Shown: positions 43,147 to 52,886 of the stretch, one piece after another
Numbering within the stretch: the stretch's first letter is position 1
How the letters are laid out: the number at the start of each line of letters is the position of its first letter
Assembly (NCBI GenBank): GCA_023227835.1
Contig: JALOCI010000002.1
Location: 95,243 to 159,242 of the forward strand
DNA: 64,000 nucleotides
DNA from: Bacteroidales bacterium
GTDB taxonomy: Bacteria; Bacteroidota; Bacteroidia; Bacteroidales; UBA932
Direction: 5' to 3'
Position numbers and translations under genes: made by a program
The notes under the pieces: model-generated
The model's database searches: none
Seen by the model: the letters and a program-made list of their open reading frames with translations, nothing else
What the model was told of the DNA's origin: nothing

Positions 43147-45780
43147 TTATTGTGACACTAATATCTCCTGCACTATCGTCTCGTTATGATCACCGAAATT
43201 AAGAACTGCCTTTATTGTATGGCCGCCGGCAGTCAGTATGATAACATCCCCTGTATTCCTTGCAACATCATCAAAGAACCATTTCACAGAAACAGGGCGC
43301 TCTACGTCCGGCAGATTGTCCGGATTAACCAACCTCAGCGTTACACTCTCTCCGACGCTGAACTGTGTTTTAGGAAGATCAATGATATTATATCCCAGGG
43401 CGTACAAAACATTATTATCATCCATCAACTCAACAGAGACGACCAGATTCATATCATGATCCCACTCATATATATAGTCCATGCTTTGCCCCACAAAACC
43501 TCCTTGTGGCTTCTTCGGACCATTATCAATTGCTAAAGGAAAAGAGTAGTCGCTACCAAGAACATAGTAGCCGAATTTCATACTTTTACCTTCCTGAACC
43601 GTGATATTGGCATCACTCAAATCAATTTTCTGTATGGTGCCGAACACCGGAGAAGATACAACTCTTGTCAGGATTGTAGTATTATCCGACTTAAGAAAAA
43701 CACCAACCGTAGATGCACTGCTTCCACCGACAATAAATTGTATGGATTTTATCTTATATCCCTTGTATGGGTTCATTTCCGTAGCACTAAAACCAACGGC
43801 GGCATACGTGCTTATACCGGGAGCCCCGTAACCTAAGCCATATCCGTTATATGTAACATATTTTCTAAGTGTGGCAAACAGAGATTCGTATGCGGAATAT
43901 AAGGTCATATTTAAAATTGTGGATTTATCCGAGATTGTGATATCCTGATAAGCTGTATTATATCCATCTTTGGAAACAACAAGCCTGAAATCCCCGTAAT
44001 TATTTAAAATAAATGAATATTTACCGTCACTGCCTGTAATTGCTTCATAAAAACCGGATGCCTGCTGTATTCCCGGAGACTTTGACAATAGTAATGGAGC
44101 TCCGGCACTCTTGACTGAACTACCCGAAGTCGCTTCTAGAGGATATAGCCTTACAGTCGCTCCAGCAATAGCAAATCCGTCCTTTCCTGAAATCATTCCG
44201 CTCAGCCTTTTTGTTTGGTCAATTGTAAGAGTAAAAGAGGCACTTGACATATTGTCTGTAATATTTGTCAGGTCATACCCGGTAGGAATTCCGGACCATT
44301 CTACAGCCGCAGGAGAGGTACTATATGTGAATGATCTATTCCCTGTAGAACCGGGAAATGTAGACATAGCTCCTGATGTAACCGAAGATTCCGGATATAC
44401 TGATTCTACCAGATCCATACACTGATGATCTGAGTATGCATTTATCATATTTGAGTATCTCCAGAGATATGAGGCGGTATTTCCGTGCACATCATTATCG
44501 GACTTGTCAACATGATAGATTACCAGACCCGATGCAGGGAGGAATGCATCCCAACCTGTTCTCTCCCGGTATTCGTATAAGAAATATTCGTCGGTTTTGG
44601 ATGTCGGAGTGTAATATGCATGATTTCCGCTGACCGGCTCAAGCGAATAGCTGCCGGAAGTGGTCATCTCTGCAGGAAAACTCATCCAATTGAGAAGATA
44701 TCTCTCCATACATGTAAAATAGGGAGGAGTGTTTCCGTTGTTGTTATAGTTACCGTTTGACATCAGAGAATATGAGCCAAGTCCGCGCCCCTTTCCGTTG
44801 TCATTGTAATCTGTGTCATAAAAATCCGGAAGTCCTATCACATGTCCGAATTCATGACAAAACGTGCCTATACCGCTCATGAGGCCACCTGACGATCCTC
44901 TGAATTCAGAAGAGCAAGCATACCGGCTTATTCTTACTCCGTCGAGGACCACATTTCTTCCGTAAATACCGCTTGCGTGAGGCCAAATAGTGCTACTGCC
45001 ACCGCCCTGACTCTCTGCATAACCGCAATAATAAATGAAAACATTATCTACAACTCCATCTCCGTCCAGATCGTATTGTGAAAAATCCACCGTTGAATTT
45101 GCCTGTTTAACCGCCTCTTCAACCATTTCATCAGGGTGTGCGTCATCACCGTATTCGTCATTTTCCCCGTAATAGGCAGCAGTTTTAGATATAGTTACCG
45201 GTCCGACAACATCAAATCTCGGATTAAACAGACCCCTTGAATTATCATAGAAATAGTTCCAAGCAGAACCGGTCCCTGAGTTGGCACTATATCCATCCAG
45301 GTTCAGCTGATCCGTAAAATCCCTGTTGGCACTGGAAGATTGAAATGTCTTGTCTGAAAATTGTACAAGTATAACCAGATACTTACGATTCCCCTGCGAT
45401 ATTGCCCTCTGATCTACTCTTGCAGCTTTTTCTCTTTTTATCCTGGCTTGCATGAAAACCGAAGAGGGAGGAGAGACCATTGTAGTTGCAGGCATTGCCA
45501 TCACATTTGGAGAGACTCTCGTTTTTGTAAGTACTTTCCCTCCTGTTGCATTAAAATCGGCGAAGTAATAATAACCGTCTGACCCCCTAGCAACCAATCT
45601 GTTACCGCATGTGGCCCAGTTAGCATACTCATCTCCATGCATTTGAATTGTAATAACACTTCCGTCCGGCTGAACGACCTTAATAGGAAACGGATAGGCA
45701 GGTTCTGAATATGACAAAGATACAGATCCCGAAATAAGGATTATTATTGATATGATTTTTGCTATAAAATATCTCTTCAT
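43147..45780 (-). CDS. Secreted M6-family (immune inhibitor A-like) metalloprotease
   Basis: 877 aa with a signal peptide (to ~26). A propeptide-like region (28-110) precedes the catalytic domain, with zinc motif HEFGHVIGLPDFYD (His309, Glu310, His313) and the family's DYDLDGDGV-like calcium loop near residues 240-250. Downstream are a jelly-roll-like region, a carboxypeptidase-regulatory-like sandwich (~535-630, SGMISGKDGFAIAGATVRLYP), another sandwich, and a C-terminal Ig-like domain (~800-877). M6 enzymes degrade host or environmental proteins outside the cell. It is the last gene of a three-gene operon with two surface lipoproteins. Confidence 0.93.
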   Translation of the reverse strand: MKRYFIAKIISIIILISGSVSLSYSEPAYPFPIKVVQPDGSVITIQMHGDEYANWATCGNRLVARGSDGYYYFADFNATGGKVLTKTRVSPNVMAMPATTMVSPPSSVFMQARIKREKAARVDQRAISQGNRKYLVILVQFSDKTFQSSSANRDFTDQLNLDGYSANSGTGSAWNYFYDNSRGLFNPRFDVVGPVTISKTAAYYGENDEYGDDAHPDEMVEEAVKQANSTVDFSQYDLDGDGVVDNVFIYYCGYAESQGGGSSTIWPHASGIYGRNVVLDGVRISRYACSSEFRGSSGGLMSGIGTFCHEFGHVIGLPDFYDTDYNDNGKGRGLGSYSLMSNGNYNNNGNTPPYFTCMERYLLNWMSFPAEMTTSGSYSLEPVSGNHAYYTPTSKTDEYFLYEYRERTGWDAFLPASGLVIYHVDKSDNDVHGNTASYLWRYSNMINAYSDHQCMDLVESVYPESSVTSGAMSTFPGSTGNRSFTYSTSPAAVEWSGIPTGYDLTNITDNMSSASFTLTIDQTKRLSGMISGKDGFAIAGATVRLYPLEATSGSSVKSAGAPLLLSKSPGIQQASGFYEAITGSDGKYSFILNNYGDFRLVVSKDGYNTAYQDITISDKSTILNMTLYSAYESLFATLRKYVTYNGYGLGYGAPGISTYAAVGFSATEMNPYKGYKIKSIQFIVGGSSASTVGVFLKSDNTTILTRVVSSPVFGTIQKIDLSDANITVQEGKSMKFGYYVLGSDYSFPLAIDNGPKKPQGGFVGQSMDYIYEWDHDMNLVVSVELMDDNNVLYALGYNIIDLPKTQFSVGESVTLRLVNPDNLPDVERPVSVKWFFDDVARNTGDVIILTAGGHTIKAVLNFGDHNETIVQEILVSQ

Positions 45781-45791
45781 GTTATGTATCT

Positions 45792-47015
45792 TTAATTATA
45801 AATGATATAGGCATTATGCTTCTCGGCATTATATAGCCAGGCTTTCTTATTTGCCTTGGCAATCACAAATGCTTCCTGCTCACCAACATTGAAATTTAAT
45901 AAACCATATGTATCTACTCTGATTTGCACTAACTGTCCACAAAGCATATGAACCGGGATATCCGCAATATTAAGAACCCATTTCTCGGTATTGTTCTGTA
46001 TTCTGAAAGAACTTGCCTCATCATCTTCTACAACAACAGCCCACTGGTCGATATAAGGCCTGTACTTAAGGTTGGCACTTCCATCGTCATAATCATAAGA
46101 ACCGTAAACATTCTCGTTATAAAAAGCAGGGAAAGTAAGTGTCTGCACGTTACCCTGACCCGAAGCCAAAACAATAGGAATATTATAGCGGTAACCTCCT
46201 ACAATATCTTTAGAGGCAACAATGTTCACCCTCGCAAAATGTTTATCTGTAACAACATCAATAGTAACAGCATCTCCCGCCTTTATGGATGGATTCAGAA
46301 ATGCCCTGCATTTTATTGTATTACCTGATGTCAGAACCGGCTGATTTTGCATGACAATATTCACATAGTCCTGTCCTTGATCATAAAAGTCAGGCTTTGA
46401 TGAGATGTCTGTCAGGTCTATAATGAAATCTCCGGCTATATCTCTTCCATTTACCCTGATTAATACACCCAGTAGCTTGTCGTTTACAAGGCTCGAACCT
46501 GTTGGGTCAATTGTAATAGCCATAAGAGACATTAGTGTACGGAAGTATATTCTGTTGTTGTCCCCACTGTTACCAAGAATAGAGTAACTGGCCTTGAAAT
46601 CATATTTTCCTATTTCATTGTCAAGGTTGCTCTGTACTTGTACCTCATCGAGATATCCATAGACACATTTCGGATCCTCACCTGCATCTATAGAATAGGG
46701 ATAGTATGCATACAACGGTGCACCGCTGATAGTACCGCTAAATGTACCGTTTTGCGTTCCATTTCCCGCAGACAATGTGAATTTTACATTTTTTGTATTA
46801 GCGCTAAAAACACCGATTGAGTCGTTTGTGCTCCATAATGCTGAAAGCCCGTCCTGCCCGAGAGTTGATTTTGTCGTAGTGAGCGGATCAGCAATAATTC
46901 CCGCAATAGAGATTGTATTGTCATCTGAAGCTTCCCGTTTCTCATCTTTTGTACATCCTGACAGGATGGCCAAAAATATTGTAGTATATACGAGCCTTTT
47001 CATAATCTTTTCCAT
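45792..47015 (-). CDS. Fimbrillin-like lipoprotein
   Basis: 407 aa with lipobox ILSGC (Cys ~21). The mature sequence has the opening layout of fimbrillin-family proteins: acidic spacer, TTTKSTL, LWSTNDSIGVFS, and the GAPLYAYYPYS strand. Such proteins form type V pili or act as surface lipoproteins after processing. No fimbrial assembly partner is nearby. The ATG at 47015 overlaps the upstream stop (TAATG), supporting coupled translation; a second ATG at 47003 would also fit the signal peptide. The protease gene follows after 11 bp. Confidence 0.8.
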   Translation of the reverse strand: MEKIMKRLVYTTIFLAILSGCTKDEKREASDDNTISIAGIIADPLTTTKSTLGQDGLSALWSTNDSIGVFSANTKNVKFTLSAGNGTQNGTFSGTISGAPLYAYYPYSIDAGEDPKCVYGYLDEVQVQSNLDNEIGKYDFKASYSILGNSGDNNRIYFRTLMSLMAITIDPTGSSLVNDKLLGVLIRVNGRDIAGDFIIDLTDISSKPDFYDQGQDYVNIVMQNQPVLTSGNTIKCRAFLNPSIKAGDAVTIDVVTDKHFARVNIVASKDIVGGYRYNIPIVLASGQGNVQTLTFPAFYNENVYGSYDYDDGSANLKYRPYIDQWAVVVEDDEASSFRIQNNTEKWVLNIADIPVHMLCGQLVQIRVDTYGLLNFNVGEQEAFVIAKANKKAWLYNAEKHNAYIIYN

Positions 47016-47938
47016 TACAGGTTCCCTCCATCTATATATCCACCGGTACGAAGCTGGGTTAAGGTAAGAGTCTTAACGGCAGATCCTGCGGTGAATGTTA
47101 TGGTTGCCTCGCGTGGAGTGTTGGTTGTATTCTGAGTGTAGTTTACCACTACATTACCGGATCCTGTGCTTTCAGATGGGGTTAAAGTAACCCATGCAGG
47201 AACTCCTGTAGCTTTCCATGTAGCACTATTGGTTGTTACAGCCACGGAAAAACTTCCAGAAACACTCTCTACCGTCTTTGCACTTTGATCAATTGAAATA
47301 GTTGCAGGTGCGGCTGCCTGTGTAATTACATGAGTTTTTGTCGCTGTAAGTGAGGTGAATACAACGTTTGCCACACGAGCTATTGCCAGTAGATTGGCCT
47401 GATATGTAAATGTTACATTCGTTGCAATATATGCTCCTGCTGACGATGCGGTCATCCATGACGGCAAACCGGTAAGAGACCAGGGTGCTCCATTGGTAGA
47501 AACGGCCACAGTTGCCGAGCCTGCCTCATATCCGACGTTTTGCATGGTTTTATCTATTATGACAGTTGGCGGAGCTCCGTCCTGGCGAAGTGTGAAAGTA
47601 GAGCTTACAGTACCGGCCGTAATTGTGACCAAGGCTTCTCTGTCTTGGTAAGATGGATTTGCCTGCATATTTAAATTCAGCGTAATTGTGCCTGCTTTAC
47701 CGCTGGTCGGGCTGACACTTGCCCAGGGTGCAGGTGGCGTGTCCACCCAAGCGCCACTGCTTGTAACCGTAGCAGTCCATGATTTGTTGGTTGTGAAGGT
47801 GATAGTTTGCGTAGAGCTCTGATACTGTCCGTCAACCTGGCCACCCGTAACATTGAGATCTATCTTGGGAGCCTCATCTTTTGCACAACCATAAGATATC
47901 AGAATAATAAAGAAAAAAAATAGGTATTTGTTCCTCAT
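47015..47938 (-). CDS. Lipoprotein with three BACON domains
   Basis: 307 aa with lipobox ISYGC (Cys18). Three BACON-like beta-sandwich repeats occupy about 25-120, 125-210 and 213-300; each ends with TxTxTAG/TLTQ-type strands such as ALVTITAGTVSSTFTLRQ. BACON domains are thought to bind glycans or mucins and to act as spacers. Nothing else is attached, so it is likely a binding partner for the co-encoded fimbrillin-like protein and M6 protease (inference). It is the first gene of the operon. Confidence 0.88.
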   Translation of the reverse strand: MRNKYLFFFFIILISYGCAKDEAPKIDLNVTGGQVDGQYQSSTQTITFTTNKSWTATVTSSGAWVDTPPAPWASVSPTSGKAGTITLNLNMQANPSYQDREALVTITAGTVSSTFTLRQDGAPPTVIIDKTMQNVGYEAGSATVAVSTNGAPWSLTGLPSWMTASSAGAYIATNVTFTYQANLLAIARVANVVFTSLTATKTHVITQAAAPATISIDQSAKTVESVSGSFSVAVTTNSATWKATGVPAWVTLTPSESTGSGNVVVNYTQNTTNTPREATITFTAGSAVKTLTLTQLRTGGYIDGGNL

Positions 47939-48004
47939 GATTAAGTGTAATAAGTTGATTGTAAAGTTATAAAATAATAATCGCGCTACAAACTATAAAA
48001 TTCA

Positions 48005-48012
48005 TATTTTTG
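48005..48012 (+). promoter_or_regulatory. -7 promoter element for the mscS gene
   Basis: TATTTTTG fits TAnnTTTG, 17 bases before the ATG at 48030. Confidence 0.5.
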
Positions 48013-48029
48013 TCTATTATTAGAAAATT

Positions 48030-49292
48030 ATGATTGAAGAACAGATTACAACAAGAGCTACTGCTCTTTTCGGAGTAGTAGACTCAATAAATCAAATGTT
48101 GGTGAGTTACGGTATGTCGCACAACCTTGCCAACTGGCTCGATGAGGTCATAAGCGTAACGCTGCTTTTTTTGATAGCATACTGTGCTGATTTGGTCGGG
48201 CGTTTTATTGTAAACCGGATTGTAGCACATGTAGCCAAACTTACCAAATCAAGGTGGGATGACATATTTCTGGAACACAAAGTATTCCGCTATTTGACTC
48301 ATATGATTCCGGGTATGATTTTCTTTCTCTGTACCCCGATAGCCATAAATTCGGCGATATGGGTGAAACTTTTCCAGAAAGCAGCCCTGATATATATAAC
48401 TATAGCCATTGTAAGAGCTATTGTAGCTGCTACACAGTCAATGACTCAGATATATGCAGAATCTGAAGATTACGCAAGGAAACCTGTAAAGGTTCTTTTC
48501 CAGATAATTGCCGTAATTGCATACTTCGTTGGAGGAATTGTGATTCTCAGCATTCTTATAAACACATCTCTTACAACTCTTTTCGCCGGACTCGGAGCTT
48601 TCATGGCTGTACTGCTTCTGATTTTCAAGGATAGTATACTTGGATTTGTAGCCGGATGGCAACTCTCCTCAAATGATATGTTACGGATGGGTGACTGGAT
48701 AACTACCGCCAAGCACGGTGCTGACGGGACAGTTGAGGAGGTCAGCCTTTACTCCGTCAAAGTCAGGAATTTTGATAACACTATTGTCACCATACCACCA
48801 TATTCACTTGTCAGTGAGTCATTTCAGAACTGGAGAGGAATGGAAGAATCCGAAGGTAGAAGAATCAAGAGATTTATCAACATTGACATGACCAGTATTA
48901 AATTCTGTACTCCCGAAATGATAGAGAGATTCGGCAAAATCCACTATCTGAAAGATTACATCACAAACACGGAAAAAATCATAACCTCCTACAACGAGGA
49001 GAATAATGTAGACAATACTGTTCTTGTAAACGGAAGAAGACAGACGAATATAGGTGTGTTCCGGGCCTATCTTCGGGCCTATATAAACAATCATCCGGAT
49101 ATCAACCAAAACCTCACCTGCATAGTCCGCCAGCTTCAACCCAGTGAAAAGGGTGTCCCTGTTGAGATCTACTGTTTCACGAAGGATAAAAGCTGGGTCA
49201 ACTATGAGAATGTCCAATCAGACATCTTCGACCATATAATGGCCATTGTTGATCAGTTTGATCTAAAAATTTACCAGCTCAAAGGCTTATAG
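48030..49292 (+). CDS. MscS-family mechanosensitive ion channel
   Basis: 420 aa. Several transmembrane helices (~33-58, 85-105, 110-130, 155-180, 188-208) end in the pore helix (TTLFAGLGAFMAVLLLIFKDSILGFVAGWQ region, residues ~175-210). The beta domain (GDWITTAKHGADGTVEEVSL, VTIPPYSLV) and a soluble C-terminal domain follow. It is larger than E. coli MscS (286 aa), of the YbdG/MscM-like type with extra helices. It opens under membrane tension to release solutes. It stands alone, divergent from the BACON operon and convergent with the next block. Confidence 0.94.
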   Translation: MIEEQITTRATALFGVVDSINQMLVSYGMSHNLANWLDEVISVTLLFLIAYCADLVGRFIVNRIVAHVAKLTKSRWDDIFLEHKVFRYLTHMIPGMIFFLCTPIAINSAIWVKLFQKAALIYITIAIVRAIVAATQSMTQIYAESEDYARKPVKVLFQIIAVIAYFVGGIVILSILINTSLTTLFAGLGAFMAVLLLIFKDSILGFVAGWQLSSNDMLRMGDWITTAKHGADGTVEEVSLYSVKVRNFDNTIVTIPPYSLVSESFQNWRGMEESEGRRIKRFINIDMTSIKFCTPEMIERFGKIHYLKDYITNTEKIITSYNEENNVDNTVLVNGRRQTNIGVFRAYLRAYINNHPDINQNLTCIVRQLQPSEKGVPVEIYCFTKDKSWVNYENVQSDIFDHIMAIVDQFDLKIYQLKGL

Positions 49293-49306
49293 AGATTTAC
49301 TCAATA

Positions 49307-50140
49307 CTAGAGAGCTTCTGTGTTAGAAGTAACTTTTATTGTCTGGGTCATTGGGATTGTCATGCTTTGAGGACCGCTGACATTAATGTTTGTATTCATC
49401 TCAATCAGGCTCTCGGCACCAATAACAATTGAAATAGCCGGGTTGTAATAATAGAATCCTTTTGTCACGCCCGTTCCTTCCATTATCATCTCCATTCCCA
49501 TCTGACTGCCCTTGCCTGTTATCTCCATTGTTCCATCGTAGGAGATCTTAAAAAGTTCAACTCCGTTAACCACCTCTTTGCCGACAACTGTGTATTTTGT
49601 GTCGGTTGTAGTAATTACTGCCAATGGTGACGCTGCATTTGCAACTGTGTCAACTCTTTTATCCTGCCATGTGTCACCTGCTTTGACTGCTTTCTTAGGC
49701 AGCTCTGTAAGCTTAATATAATCCTTTACGGTTGTAACATTCTTTCCGTCTTTGTCAACCATTGTCTGGTTAACTGACTGTCCATTTGAAGCAAAAGTCG
49801 CATTAATAGCCTCATTTGTAAAAGCTTCGGATTTCTTTCCACCGGCTGCTTCAGGAAGATTCATCTCTGTATTTCCCTTGACATTGATAACCATAGTGGT
49901 ATTCCCGTTGGGGTCGACCTTGGTAACATTCATATCTGACTGAATATCCAGGTTTACATCAAACTTCATCTCCTGTCCCATCATAGATTGGGTGGTGGTT
50001 GTACACACCTTTGTAATAGTCTTATATGCCTTTCCCTCTTTGAAGTTATATTTCATGGTAAAGGCTTCTTGCGCATTGATATGGCTGCACATTAAAGTCA
50101 AGGCAATAACCATTGCCATTACTGATAAGATCTTTTTCAT
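49307..50140 (-). CDS. Exported beta-rich protein, DUF6263-like
   Basis: 277 aa with a signal peptide (to ~23, HINAQ). The mature part is beta-strand rich with a pattern of MKYNFKEGKAYKTITKV, TMVINVKGNTEM, and KAGDTWQDKR, like Bacteroidota proteins of the DUF6263 type; function unknown. It may sit in the envelope as a lipid- or protein-binding factor (inference only). It is 34 bp downstream of the M28 peptidase gene. Confidence 0.75.
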   Translation of the reverse strand: MKKILSVMAMVIALTLMCSHINAQEAFTMKYNFKEGKAYKTITKVCTTTTQSMMGQEMKFDVNLDIQSDMNVTKVDPNGNTTMVINVKGNTEMNLPEAAGGKKSEAFTNEAINATFASNGQSVNQTMVDKDGKNVTTVKDYIKLTELPKKAVKAGDTWQDKRVDTVANAASPLAVITTTDTKYTVVGKEVVNGVELFKISYDGTMEITGKGSQMGMEMIMEGTGVTKGFYYYNPAISIVIGAESLIEMNTNINVSGPQSMTIPMTQTIKVTSNTEAL

Positions 50141-50174
50141 ACTCTTTTTATTGTTAGATTAGTTTTATTATTCA

Positions 50175-51743
50175 TTATTTGAGCGGTTCAACCTTGTAGC
50201 GCCTGCTCTCACTTGCGATAACCCGGGCTGTCCTGTAAACAAGGGTTGCAATACGGGAAGCCTTATCGCAATCAAGCTTGTCCGGATTGTCTCTTACAGT
50301 ATGATAATCAGGGTGCAAACCGCCGGTTATATCCACAGAGGTTATCCCCAGTTTAAAAAAGTTATAGTGATCGCTTCTGCCCATCATCTCATTACCGGTA
50401 GGCACATACTTGAGACCCAGACCAACATTTTCCTTCAGCATTATATCGCGAAGATCCGGATTGAGATCCGCCCCTTCAAGTTGTAAAGTATCAGTACCAT
50501 TGCGCCCAATCATGTCCATATTCAACATCGCAACACTTTTCTCAACCGGGAGCAATGGATGCTTTGTATAATATTCAGAACCAATCAGTCCCATCTCCTC
50601 ACCTGCAAAACAAATGAAAAGCAAGCTCCTGGCAGGAGCTTTCCTGTTTGAAGCGAAAGCCTTTGCAACAGCCATTACGCCGGCCGTACCGGAAGCATTG
50701 TCATCTGCACCATTATATATATAATCCTCACCCTCTTTATGTTGCAGCATACAGCCGACGTGGTCGTAGTGCCCTCCGATTATCACAACCTCTCCTCTCA
50801 ATTTTTTGTCCGAACCTTTAATCATACCGACTACATTTTTTGCAGTTGTTGTGTTGATAAGAAGAGAGACTTTAAGTTCACACATACTTCTTTCAATAAT
50901 AAAAGAATGAGGTTTCAGAGTTTTATCTATCCCGGCCTGAATAGTTTTAAGAGAATCCACACTTCCGAATAACTTCTCTACCACCCTGTCTCCCACATGA
51001 ATAGTGGGAATACCATTAGCTTCCCTTGTATCAACCTGAAACGGCAACTGACTGTTTTTCATCAATTTTGAAAGGCTTTGCCATGGATACCCCTGTGGTT
51101 TAAGCATCATGTGGTTCAAAGGATCAGTTACAAAAAGCAGCCCAATTGCCCCATGCGCCTTTGCATTCCTTACCTTGTCAATCAATTTTGAATGTTTAGT
51201 CTCATTTGTTCCCATAAAAGGGGATTCAGGATCATTCTTACGTGGTTCGGACTTGAGCACAAGTACAAATTTTCCATTTACATCAAGTCCTGCATAGTCA
51301 TCATATCCATATTCCGGAGCAGTGATTCCGTAACCGGCAAAAACTACTTCAGCCTTGAAATCTCCTTCCGGATTCATATCAGAGGCAGCCTCAAACGGAA
51401 TAAAGTCACTCTTTAACTCAAATGACTTTCCGTCTATTGAAAACCTTGTATTGCTCACATCAAGATCCTGAGTAAAATATGGGATAGTCTGAAAATAACT
51501 TCCTCCAACTGTTTCCAATCCGTAATCTTTAAATTTTTCAGCAATGTAATCCGCAGCCATATCAAGCTCCTTCCCCGGTGTCTTTCTGCCTTTTAACGAG
51601 TCAGAGGCCAGATAATACACATACTCTTTTATCTGGGCAGGATTTATACTAAGAGTACCTTTATCTGCCTTTTGGGCAAACAGCTCTGATGAAAAAGCTA
51701 ATCCCGCAATAAATATTACGGCAATTTTCAGAAATCTTTTCAT
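50175..51743 (-). CDS. Exported M28-family zinc aminopeptidase
   Basis: 522 aa with a signal peptide (to ~23, ELFAQ). A protease-associated (PA) domain (~130-245) is inserted before the catalytic core. Metal ligands are in GGHYDHVG, NGADDNASGTAGV, FAGEEMGLIGS and MLNMDMIGR; a final metal-site stretch carries GRSDHYNFF. M28 enzymes release N-terminal amino acids from peptides using two zinc ions. The promoter element at 51764-51771 supports the ATG at 51743 and suggests it starts a transcript with the downstream exported protein. Confidence 0.95.
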   Translation of the reverse strand: MKRFLKIAVIFIAGLAFSSELFAQKADKGTLSINPAQIKEYVYYLASDSLKGRKTPGKELDMAADYIAEKFKDYGLETVGGSYFQTIPYFTQDLDVSNTRFSIDGKSFELKSDFIPFEAASDMNPEGDFKAEVVFAGYGITAPEYGYDDYAGLDVNGKFVLVLKSEPRKNDPESPFMGTNETKHSKLIDKVRNAKAHGAIGLLFVTDPLNHMMLKPQGYPWQSLSKLMKNSQLPFQVDTREANGIPTIHVGDRVVEKLFGSVDSLKTIQAGIDKTLKPHSFIIERSMCELKVSLLINTTTAKNVVGMIKGSDKKLRGEVVIIGGHYDHVGCMLQHKEGEDYIYNGADDNASGTAGVMAVAKAFASNRKAPARSLLFICFAGEEMGLIGSEYYTKHPLLPVEKSVAMLNMDMIGRNGTDTLQLEGADLNPDLRDIMLKENVGLGLKYVPTGNEMMGRSDHYNFFKLGITSVDITGGLHPDYHTVRDNPDKLDCDKASRIATLVYRTARVIASESRRYKVEPLK

Positions 51744-51763
51744 ATTGAATTGTTAATGAGGAA

Positions 51764-51771
51764 CAAATGTA
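51764..51771 (-). promoter_or_regulatory. -7 promoter element for the M28 peptidase
   Basis: Minus-strand TACATTTG fits TAnnTTTG, 20 bases before the ATG at 51743. Confidence 0.5.
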
Positions 51772-51796
51772 ACTATAAATCCAAAATAGGCAAAAA

Positions 51797-52885
51797 TCAC
51801 CTGATATATTTACACAGTTCCCTTGCATAACGTATAAAGCCCAGGTCTGTCATATGAACACCGTCGACAGTGGCCTCATTATCTGTTCCTGCAAGTTCCT
51901 TACCTTTTACAAAATAAACATTGCGGAATTTCTCCTTTCTGAATCTTTCATATAATGATCTCCATACCATATCCTCTTCTGAAAGCTCCTTTACCCTTTC
52001 TGTGTTAAACCTCAGATATGGAAAACGAGGATTCTCAACCATATAGATTTTTGCTGTCGGTTTGGCATCCAATATCATCTTAATAAAGGTATATGCACTG
52101 TCTCTGAGCATCTGCGCTGTTGTATTAGGAAGGCAATCAAGGACTATAGTGTTTGTATTGACTCTGCAGATTGCTTTTGCCAACGATTTATCCATCTTGG
52201 CATTACCGGAAAATCCCAGATTTATAACTTCCCTATTAAGCATTCTGCCGATAATAGATGAGTATACCATTCCCGGACGGGATGCACATCCACCCTGTGT
52301 TATACTTGTCCCGTAAATCAATATTGCATCACCATTATCTCTTTTTACCAGAACATCTTTTTGCGGTTTTGTCAGGTTCGCAGACGAATCCACCCCTATC
52401 TCCATTTTTACAGTCCCGTCATATAACGGAAGATAGGCAATGTACTCCCTTTGTTTAGCCTCCATGCTGCTGATCAGTACAGAAGAATTATCCTTACCGT
52501 TAGGCCTTCCTGTTCCCATATAGTACCATTTCCCGTCATCCTCAAGAGTGTAAAGGTCCACGCCCTTTATACCTGTTTCAGGCATGTGGTTCATTCGGAA
52601 ATTGTTCATGACACTCCATTTAATAGCAATAGCCTTACTGTTCGAAGAGAACCTCACAGCCAGGCCTGCTGAATTCAGACCTAGACTCCACACTTCTGGC
52701 CTTATCTCCTCTTTCAAATCTATAGGGAGACGGGTATAATAAGAATCTGTGTTGGTAAAACCTTTACCGAGCAACATAAGTTCCTTTGCATCGGTATATT
52801 TCATGTTCTCCGGTTTCTGTGCATTAGCCCTCGTCGTAAAAAGAATGGCAGACAGGGTTATAAAAAGAATAGCTGATTTTCTCAT
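51797..52885 (-). CDS. Exported SGNH/GDSL-family hydrolase
   Basis: 362 aa from the ATG at 52885, which begins one base after the cstA stop; a TTG further upstream is less likely. Signal peptide to ~22 (TRANAQ). An N-terminal beta-sandwich (~25-175) precedes the SGNH fold with nucleophile Ser194 in YGTSITQGG, Gly in GFSGNAKMD, Asn in a central loop and the catalytic Asp341/His344 pair in DGVHMT. Enzymes of this layout deacetylate or de-esterify glycans, but the substrate here is unknown. Confidence 0.92.
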   Translation of the reverse strand: MRKSAILFITLSAILFTTRANAQKPENMKYTDAKELMLLGKGFTNTDSYYTRLPIDLKEEIRPEVWSLGLNSAGLAVRFSSNSKAIAIKWSVMNNFRMNHMPETGIKGVDLYTLEDDGKWYYMGTGRPNGKDNSSVLISSMEAKQREYIAYLPLYDGTVKMEIGVDSSANLTKPQKDVLVKRDNGDAILIYGTSITQGGCASRPGMVYSSIIGRMLNREVINLGFSGNAKMDKSLAKAICRVNTNTIVLDCLPNTTAQMLRDSAYTFIKMILDAKPTAKIYMVENPRFPYLRFNTERVKELSEEDMVWRSLYERFRKEKFRNVYFVKGKELAGTDNEATVDGVHMTDLGFIRYARELCKYIR

Positions 52886-52886
52886 T

